Source: Alphaproteobacteria bacterium (GTDB taxonomy: Bacteria > Pseudomonadota > Alphaproteobacteria > Micropepsales > Micropepsaceae). Taken from it: a stretch of DNA of 12,150 bases. The translations under genes were made by a program, and so were the position numbers. The number at the start of each line of letters is the position of its first letter. The first letter of the stretch is position 1. The notes under the pieces were generated by a model, which did no database searches, had not been told where the DNA came from, and saw only the letters and a program-made list of their open reading frames with translations. This document shows positions 5,713 to 12,150 of this stretch, one piece after another. The DNA lies in the NCBI GenBank assembly GCA_026400305.1, contig JAPLPI010000047.1:1-12150 (forward strand). Reading direction: 5' to 3'.

Positions 5713-6267
5713 GTGGCAAGCGGTATGGCGGAAGGCGGACTGGCGGGGCGTTACGCCAATGCCCTGTTCGAGCTGGCCCAGGAACAGAAGGCTGTAGATG
5801 CGGTCAGCGCCGACCTGGCGGGCCTGCGCAAGGCGCTGGAAACCAGCCCCGACCTGACCCGCCTGGTGCATTCGCCCGTATTCAGCGCCGCTGACCAGGC
5901 GCGCGCCCTGAAGGCAGTGCTGGAAAAGATGGGCACCGGGGAACTGGCCACCAAATTCGTGCTGCAGCTGGCCGCCAAGCGCCGCCTGTTCGTGCTGCTC
6001 CAGGCCATTACCGCCTATGAACGCCAGGTCGCCAAGTCGCGCGGCGAGACCGAAGCCGAAGTCACCTCCGCCCGCGCCCTCAGTACGAGCGAAATCACTG
6101 AACTCAAGGCCGCGCTGAAAGCCAAGCTCGGCAAGGAACCCCGCCTTCACACCAAGACCGATCCCTCCCTGCTCGGCGGTCTGGTCGTCAAGGTCGGCTC
6201 GCGCATGATCGACTCTTCTCTTCGCACCAAGCTCGACGGCCTGCGTGCGGCCATGAAAGGAAACTAG
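5713..6267 (+). CDS. atpH: F1F0 ATP synthase delta subunit
   Basis: 184 residues, normal for the OSCP/delta family. It forms the top of the peripheral stalk that ties the F1 alpha-beta head to the Fo b subunits. The N-terminal signature [14 protein letters not shown] is present, as is the C-terminal delta signature [23 protein letters not shown] at 5713 is taken as the start because AAGGA (5703-5707) lies five bases upstream; the in-frame ATG at 5725 is the alternative. It is the first gene of the F1 operon and ends two bases before atpA, so the two are translationally close. Alphaproteobacteria place delta first in this separate F1 operon. Confidence 0.97.
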   Translation: MASGMAEGGLAGRYANALFELAQEQKAVDAVSADLAGLRKALETSPDLTRLVHSPVFSAADQARALKAVLEKMGTGELATKFVLQLAAKRRLFVLLQAITAYERQVAKSRGETEAEVTSARALSTSEITELKAALKAKLGKEPRLHTKTDPSLLGGLVVKVGSRMIDSSLRTKLDGLRAAMKGN

Positions 6268-6269
6268 TT

Positions 6270-7802
6270 ATGGATATCCAGCCCGCTGAAATCTCCGCCA
6301 TCCTGAAGCGCGAGATCCAGAATTTCGGCGCCGAAGCGCAGGTCAGCGAAGTGGGCGAAGTGCTCAGCGTCGGCGACGGCATCGCGCGCGTGCACGGCCT
6401 CGACAATGTCCAGGCCGGCGAGATGGTCGAGTTCCCGGGCGGCATCAAGGGCATGGCCCTGAACCTGGAAACCGACAATGTCGGCTGCGTGATCTTCGGC
6501 AACGACAGCACCATCAAGGAGGGCGACACCGTCAAGCGGACCGGCGCCATCGTGGAAGTGCCGGTCGGCAAGGCACTTCTGGGCCGCGTCGTGGACCCGC
6601 TGGGCAATCCCATCGACGGCAAGGGCGAGATCAATGGTGCCGCCGAAAAGCGCCGAGTAGACGTCAAGGCGCCCGGTATCATCCCGCGCAAGTCGGTGCA
6701 TGAGCCGGTGCAGACCGGCCTGAAGGCCATCGACACTCTGATCCCGATCGGCCGCGGCCAGCGCGAACTGATCATCGGCGACCGCCAGACCGGCAAGACT
6801 GCCATCGCCATCGACGCCATCATCAACCAGAAGGCCGTCAACGCCGGCACGGACGAGAAGGCCAAGCTTTATTGCATCTATGTCGCGATCGGCCAGAAGC
6901 GCTCGACCGTGGCGCAGATCGTCAAGACGCTCGCCGATGCAGGCGCGCTGGAATACACCATCGTCGTCGCCGCCACGGCCTCCGAGCCCGCGCCGCTGCA
7001 GTTCCTGGCGCCCTTCTCCGGCTGCGCCATGGGCGAATGGTTCCGCGACAACGGCATGCACGCCCTGATCATCTATGACGATCTGTCCAAGCAGGCCGTC
7101 GCCTACCGCCAGATGTCGCTGCTGCTGCGCCGTCCGCCGGGCCGCGAAGCCTATCCGGGTGACGTTTTCTATCTGCATTCCCGTCTGCTGGAGCGCGCCT
7201 CCAAGCTGAACGAAGACAATGGCTCGGGCTCGCTGACCGCCCTGCCCGTGATCGAAACCCAGGCCAATGACGTGTCGGCCTATATTCCCACCAACGTGAT
7301 CTCGATCACCGACGGCCAGATATTCCTGGAGACCGACCTGTTCTACCAGGGCATTCGCCCCGCCGTGAACGTCGGCATCTCGGTGTCGCGCGTGGGTTCC
7401 TCGGCCCAGATCAAGGCGATGAAGACCGTCGCCGGTCCCATCAAGGGCGAACTGGCGCAGTACCGCGAAATGGCGGCCTTCGCCAAGTTCGGTTCGGACC
7501 TCGACGCATCGACCCAGAAGATGCTGGCGCGCGGCGAACGCCTGACAGAGTTGCTCAAGCAGCCCCAGTACAAACCCTTCGCGGTCGAAGAGCAGGTAGC
7601 GGTGATTTACGCTGGCACCCGCGGCTATCTCGATCCCTTCCCCACCAATCGCGTCCAGGCATTCCAGGAATCGTTGCTGTCGAAACTTAAGAGCACCTAT
7701 CCGCAATTCCTGGAAGGTATCCGTAAGGAAAAAGCGCTGACGCCCGATCTGGAAAAGATGCTGAAGGACGCGCTGAACAACGTCGCCAAGACCTTCGCGT
7801 AA
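6270..7802 (+). CDS. atpA: F1F0 ATP synthase alpha subunit
   Basis: 510 residues, the standard length. Three alpha subunits alternate with three beta subunits in the F1 head and carry the non-catalytic nucleotide sites. The Walker A loop GDRQTGKT is at 170-177, the Walker B region [15 protein letters not shown] has Asp270/Asp271, and Arg374 in VSRVGSSAQ is the arginine finger that reaches the beta catalytic site. The N-terminal [16 protein letters not shown] matches the segment that binds delta. AGGAAAC, which includes the end of atpH, serves as the ribosome site. All expected residues are present and nothing looks truncated. Confidence 0.99.
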   Translation: MDIQPAEISAILKREIQNFGAEAQVSEVGEVLSVGDGIARVHGLDNVQAGEMVEFPGGIKGMALNLETDNVGCVIFGNDSTIKEGDTVKRTGAIVEVPVGKALLGRVVDPLGNPIDGKGEINGAAEKRRVDVKAPGIIPRKSVHEPVQTGLKAIDTLIPIGRGQRELIIGDRQTGKTAIAIDAIINQKAVNAGTDEKAKLYCIYVAIGQKRSTVAQIVKTLADAGALEYTIVVAATASEPAPLQFLAPFSGCAMGEWFRDNGMHALIIYDDLSKQAVAYRQMSLLLRRPPGREAYPGDVFYLHSRLLERASKLNEDNGSGSLTALPVIETQANDVSAYIPTNVISITDGQIFLETDLFYQGIRPAVNVGISVSRVGSSAQIKAMKTVAGPIKGELAQYREMAAFAKFGSDLDASTQKMLARGERLTELLKQPQYKPFAVEEQVAVIYAGTRGYLDPFPTNRVQAFQESLLSKLKSTYPQFLEGIRKEKALTPDLEKMLKDALNNVAKTFA

Positions 7803-7816
7803 GAAAGTAAAGAGTC

Positions 7817-8680
7817 ATGGCATCCGTCAAGGAAATGCGCACACGGATCGGAAGCGTGAAATCCACGCAGAAGATCACCAAGGCGCTGCAGATGGTGGCG
7901 GCGGCCAAGCTGCGCCGGGCGCAGCATGCCGCAGAAGCCGCACGCCCCTATGCCCGCGGCATGGCCAATGTCATCGCCAACCTGGCGGTTGGCGTGTCGG
8001 GCCCGTCGGCGCCTCTGCTGCTGGCCGGCACCGGCAGCGACAAGCGCCACCTGGTCATTGTGGCGACGTCGGATCGCGGCCTGGCCGGCGGTTTCAATTC
8101 CAGCATTGTGCGCGCCGCCCGCGAAAAGATCGCGGCGCTGATCGCCGACGGCAAGGATGTCAAGATCATCACCATCGGCCGCAAGGCGCGCGACCAGTTG
8201 AAGCGCGCCTATAGCACCCGCTACATCGAAAGCTATGAAGTAGGTCTGAAGGCGCCGGGCTTCAGCGTGGTCAAGCCCATCGCCCAGCGCGTTCTGGACG
8301 CCTACACCAATGGCGAATTCGACGTTGTCACCCTGGTCTATTCGTCCTTCAAATCGGTGGTCACCCAGACCCCGCGTGTACAACAGCTTATCCCGGCCCA
8401 GATGGAAGCCGGCGGCGGCCCCGCCCCCTTCTATGATTACGAACCGGACGAAGACACGATTTTGCAGGCGCTGCTGCCGCAGAACATTTCGGTCCAGATT
8501 CTTACCGCCATGCTGGAAAACCAGGCCGGCTTCTTCGCCGCCCAGATGACGGCGATGGACAACGCCACCCGCAATGCCGGCGAAATGATCAAAGCCCTCA
8601 CCATCCAGATGAACCGTACCCGTCAGGCGCAAATCACCAAGGAGCTGATTGAAATCATCTCCGGCGCCTCTGCCGTTTAA
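7817..8680 (+). CDS. atpG: F1F0 ATP synthase gamma subunit
   Basis: 287 residues, the normal length. Gamma is the rotating central shaft whose turning inside the alpha-beta ring drives the binding changes that make ATP. The N-terminal helix [18 protein letters not shown] continues [17 protein letters not shown], and the C-terminal helix carries the gamma signature around [13 protein letters not shown]; together these form the coiled-coil shaft. The middle (about 60-210) is the Rossmann-like domain that meets epsilon. It starts 14 bases after atpA with a weak AAAGAG ribosome site, so it probably relies on coupling to atpA translation. Confidence 0.98.
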   Translation: MASVKEMRTRIGSVKSTQKITKALQMVAAAKLRRAQHAAEAARPYARGMANVIANLAVGVSGPSAPLLLAGTGSDKRHLVIVATSDRGLAGGFNSSIVRAAREKIAALIADGKDVKIITIGRKARDQLKRAYSTRYIESYEVGLKAPGFSVVKPIAQRVLDAYTNGEFDVVTLVYSSFKSVVTQTPRVQQLIPAQMEAGGGPAPFYDYEPDEDTILQALLPQNISVQILTAMLENQAGFFAAQMTAMDNATRNAGEMIKALTIQMNRTRQAQITKELIEIISGASAV

Positions 8681-10171
<1,491 letters not shown>

Positions 10172-10173
10172 GC

Positions 10174-10569
10174 ATGGCCGAGAAGATCGCCTTCGACCTG
10201 GTCTCGCCGATGCGGCTGTTGCTGTCGGCCCAGGCCGACATGGTCACCGTGCCCGGCACCGAAGGCTATATGGGCGTGATGGCGGGCCATTCGCCCCTCG
10301 TCTCGACCCTGCGCGCCGGCATGATCGACGTACAGATCGACGGCAAGGATGACCGTTATTTCATCCGCGGCGGCTTTGCCGAAATCAGCCCCACCAAGAT
10401 CACGGTCTTGGCCGAGGAAGCGATCCCCATGACAGAAATGGACCTGGCGGTGCTGGACCAGCGCATATCCGACGCTCAGGAAGACGAAATCGCCGCCAAG
10501 AGCGACACGGACCGCCAAAAGGCCGCGCAACTGGTGGACGACCTGAAACTAGTTCGGGCTGCATTTTAG
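10174..10569 (+). CDS. atpC: F1F0 ATP synthase epsilon subunit
   Basis: 131 residues, normal for bacterial epsilon. It sits at the foot of the gamma shaft, links it to the Fo c-ring, and in many bacteria can inhibit ATP hydrolysis with its C-terminal helices. The N-terminal beta-sandwich shows VSPMRLLLSAQADMVTVPGT and GYMGVMAGHSPLVSTLRAG, with YFIRGGFAEI further on. A short two-helix C-terminal region starts at about residue 88. It begins two bases after the atpD stop, so it is probably translated by coupling. It is the last F1 gene; a hairpin follows 17 bases after its stop. Confidence 0.98.
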   Translation: MAEKIAFDLVSPMRLLLSAQADMVTVPGTEGYMGVMAGHSPLVSTLRAGMIDVQIDGKDDRYFIRGGFAEISPTKITVLAEEAIPMTEMDLAVLDQRISDAQEDEIAAKSDTDRQKAAQLVDDLKLVRAAF

Positions 10570-10586
10570 GCCGTAATGGATGACAG

Positions 10587-10620
10587 GCCGGGAACTTGCG
10601 CGCTTTGGCGCCTGCCCGGC
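10587..10620 (+). terminator. Hairpin after atpC, probable end of the F1 operon
   Basis: GCCGGG (10587-10592) pairs with CCCGGC (10615-10620), and within it GCGC (10598-10601) pairs with GCGC (10608-10611). ATTT follows, not a true U-tract. It is well placed to end or attenuate the operon transcript. Its right half also contains the -35 region of the next promoter. Confidence 0.5.
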
Positions 10621-10632
10621 ATTTGCTATAAT
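10605..10632 (+). promoter_or_regulatory. Extended -10 sigma-70-type promoter for the diiron gene
   Basis: A perfect TATAAT at 10627-10632 is preceded by TG at 10624-10625, making the extended -10 form TGCTATAAT. TTGGCG (10605-10610), sixteen bases upstream of it, matches four of six -35 bases. Transcription would start near 10639 and give a leader of about 50 bases before the ATG at 10691. This is the best promoter match in the window and suggests the next gene has its own vegetative promoter. Confidence 0.65.
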
Positions 10633-10674
10633 TCTGTGACAAAGCACGGGGCGTTCCGGACCTTGGGCTTTTCC

Positions 10675-10680
10675 GGGGAG
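10675..10680 (+). promoter_or_regulatory. Ribosome binding site GGGGAG for the diiron gene
   Basis: GGGGAG lies ten bases before ATG 10691 and supports that start over the in-frame ATG at 10727. A small hairpin (CCGGA 10656-10660 with TCCGG 10672-10676) would cover its first two bases. Confidence 0.5.
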
Positions 10681-10690
10681 TTTTGACGCC

Positions 10691-11530
10691 ATGACGGTCG
10701 CACCCGTCTACAAGCAGGGATGGACCATGGACGATGTCCATTGGTCGTTGTTCGACCCTTCGCTGGTCGAGCCGTCGCTTCTGGCTGCGGTCAAGGCGGC
10801 GGCCCTAGTGGAGTATAACGCCCCCGATTACGTCGCCTATCTCAAGCGCGTGTTCTCCGATGCCGGCCCTGAGACCCAGGCCTCCATCGAGCAATGGGGC
10901 CGCGAAGAAGCTCGGCATGGCCACGCCCTTGGGCGCTGGGCCGAACTGGCCGATCCGAAATTCAACCTGGAAGACGCATTTACCCGATTCCGCAAGGGTT
11001 ATACCCCCGCCCACTTCGACGCCTCCGAAGAAGGCTCTATCCGCGGTTCCCGCCGTGGTGAGATGATCGCCCGCTGTGTGGTGGAGGCGGGGACCTCGTC
11101 CTATTACTCGGCCATCCGAGACGCCTCGGAAGAACCGGTGCTGAAGGAAATCGCCGGTCGCATCGCCGCCGACGAGTACCGCCACTACAAGCTGTTCTAC
11201 GACACGTTGAATGCCCAAGACGAGCCGGACTTAAGCTTCTGGAAGAAGCTCTGGATCGCGCTGGGCCGCGTTCGGGAAAGCGACGATGACGAACTCGCCT
11301 TCTCCTATTACTGCGCTAATGTATCGCCTGAGAAAGAGACGATAACTCCCTACAAGCACAAAAAATATTCCCGCCTCGCCGGCCAGGCCAGCATGACAGT
11401 CTATCACCGTCATCATGTCCAGAAACTGGTGCAAATGGTGATCAAGGTGGTGGGCGCCAACCCGCATGGCTGGCTGGCCGAACTGGCCGGGGCGCTGCTG
11501 TGGCGCCGGCTGTCAGCGAAGAGCGCCTAG
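10691..11530 (+). CDS. Ferritin-like diiron protein, acyl-ACP-desaturase-like, substrate unknown
   Basis: 279 residues, mainly alpha-helical, no signal peptide. It shows a full set of diiron ligands for a ferritin-like four-helix bundle: Glu41 (VEYNAPDY), Glu73 and His76 (EEARHG), Glu132 (VEAGTSSYY), Glu162 and His165 (ADEYRHYKLFYD). The order E, ExxH, E, ExxH and the forms EEARHG and DEYRH resemble plant-type soluble acyl-ACP desaturases (EENRHG and DEKRH), so it may oxidise or desaturate a carrier-bound or free substrate. It is shorter than plant desaturases (about 350-360), and the rest of the sequence does not let me name a substrate. A clustered basic/His stretch (YHRHHVQK) near 235 and a hydrophobic C-terminal segment (LAELAGALLW) may allow membrane contact. 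It has its own promoter after the atp operon, so a link to ATP synthase is not implied. Rubrerythrin-like roles are an alternative. Confidence 0.8.
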   Translation: MTVAPVYKQGWTMDDVHWSLFDPSLVEPSLLAAVKAAALVEYNAPDYVAYLKRVFSDAGPETQASIEQWGREEARHGHALGRWAELADPKFNLEDAFTRFRKGYTPAHFDASEEGSIRGSRRGEMIARCVVEAGTSSYYSAIRDASEEPVLKEIAGRIAADEYRHYKLFYDTLNAQDEPDLSFWKKLWIALGRVRESDDDELAFSYYCANVSPEKETITPYKHKKYSRLAGQASMTVYHRHHVQKLVQMVIKVVGANPHGWLAELAGALLWRRLSAKSA

Positions 11531-12150
11531 TCGACCGGTTCGAACTGACCTGTTCGATTGTCCCGGATCAGAAGCTTGCCAGACGCCACGCCGAAATAGG
11601 CGCCGTGCAGCGACAGCTCGCCCTTCTTCACCGCCCCCTTCACAAATGGGAAGGTCATCAGATTCCGCAAGGACAGTTCGACCGAGGCGAATTCCAGCTG
11701 GCGCAGGTAGGTGTCAGTATCGCCCCTGGGCTCCGACACTTCTTCGGCCGCCGGCGCGATCTGGCTCATCCAGCGACCGATAAAATCCGACGAGGACAAG
11801 GGCGCGGCATCGGCGGCAAAGGCGCGGATTCCGCCGCAAAAGGCATGACCCAGGACCACGATGTGACGCACGCGCAAGGCACGGACCGCGAACTCCAGCG
11901 CCGCGCTGGTGCCGTGCTGGTGGCTTGGATCTTCCTCGGATGGAGATTCGTACCGTGGCACCAAGTTGGCAACATTGCGCGCCACCAGAATCTCGCCCGG
12001 CGCCGCATCGAAGATCACTTCGGGCGACACGCGGCTGTCGACGCAGCCGATCACCATGATCGACGGCGACTGGCCGGAACCGGAAAGGCTCTGGTAGCGG
12101 ACGCGCTCAACCGCGAACCGCCCTTCCAGGAAGGCGCGATAGCCCTTTGT
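11527..12150 (-). CDS. Beta-class carbonic anhydrase, 5' end outside window
   Basis: 207 residues are visible, and the frame is open to the right edge (TKGYRAFLEGRFAVERVRYQ), so only about ten N-terminal residues should be missing for a protein of about 215. It interconverts CO2 and bicarbonate in the cytoplasm. Numbering from the first visible residue, the zinc ligands are Cys36 in IGCVDSRVSP, His102 and Cys105 in VLGHAFCGGI, with Asp38 and Arg40 as the catalytic dyad. ARNVANLVPRY and HGTSAALEFAVRAL are also family signatures. The ATG at 12057 lies inside the conserved core (MVIGC) and is not the real start. The stop TAG (11527-11529) overlaps the stop of the convergent diiron gene. Confidence 0.95.
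   Translation of the reverse strand, partial: TKGYRAFLEGRFAVERVRYQSLSGSGQSPSIMVIGCVDSRVSPEVIFDAAPGEILVARNVANLVPRYESPSEEDPSHQHGTSAALEFAVRALRVRHIVVLGHAFCGGIRAFAADAAPLSSSDFIGRWMSQIAPAAEEVSEPRGDTDTYLRQLEFASVELSLRNLMTFPFVKGAVKKGELSLHGAYFGVASGKLLIRDNRTGQFEPVD

Overview
The window looks like chromosomal DNA from an alphaproteobacterium. It is GC-rich (roughly 60% by eye). It carries a five-gene F1-ATPase operon in the order delta-alpha-gamma-beta-epsilon with no Fo genes attached, which is the split arrangement usual in Alphaproteobacteria. The proteins read as alphaproteobacterial, but I cannot name a genus. I see no tRNA, rRNA, CRISPR array, insertion sequence, integrase or phage structural gene.

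Layout, left to right. (1) 1-1078, minus strand: the 5' part of an exported, lipoprotein-like protein that joins a PEBP/YbhB-like domain to a YHYH domain. It starts with TTG and runs off the left edge. (2) 1079-1717: a 640-base gene-poor stretch with a cluster of inverted repeats and a doubtful pair of tiny overlapping minus-strand reading frames. (3) 1718-2188, plus: a small secreted protein of unknown function. It converges on a minus-strand block across a very GC-rich hairpin and tandem-repeat segment. (4) 2306-4681, minus: queD, then queF (two steps of 7-deazaguanine/queuosine synthesis), then a GntP-family sugar-acid permease. (5) 4774-5523, plus: lepB, signal peptidase I, divergent from queD. 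(6) 5524-5712: a structured intergenic region leading into the atp operon. (7) 5713-10569, plus: atpH-atpA-atpG-atpD-atpC with gaps of 2 to 15 bases, encoding the whole F1 sector. (8) 10570-10690: a hairpin and a very good extended -10 promoter. (9) 10691-11530, plus: a ferritin-like/acyl-ACP-desaturase-like diiron protein of unknown substrate. (10) 11527-12150, minus: a beta-class carbonic anhydrase running off the right edge, whose stop codon overlaps the stop of the diiron gene within one CTAG.

Most of the window is housekeeping: ATP synthesis, protein export, tRNA modification and CO2/bicarbonate exchange. I do not see a multi-gene undescribed system. The points most worth a second look are the PEBP-YHYH fusion with an altered PEBP pocket, a QueD homologue lacking both the usual catalytic cysteine and the usual C-terminal pterin-binding glutamate, the perfect dyad over a candidate -10 followed by a terminator-like hairpin ahead of the ATP synthase operon, and the promoter-driven diiron protein of unknown substrate.
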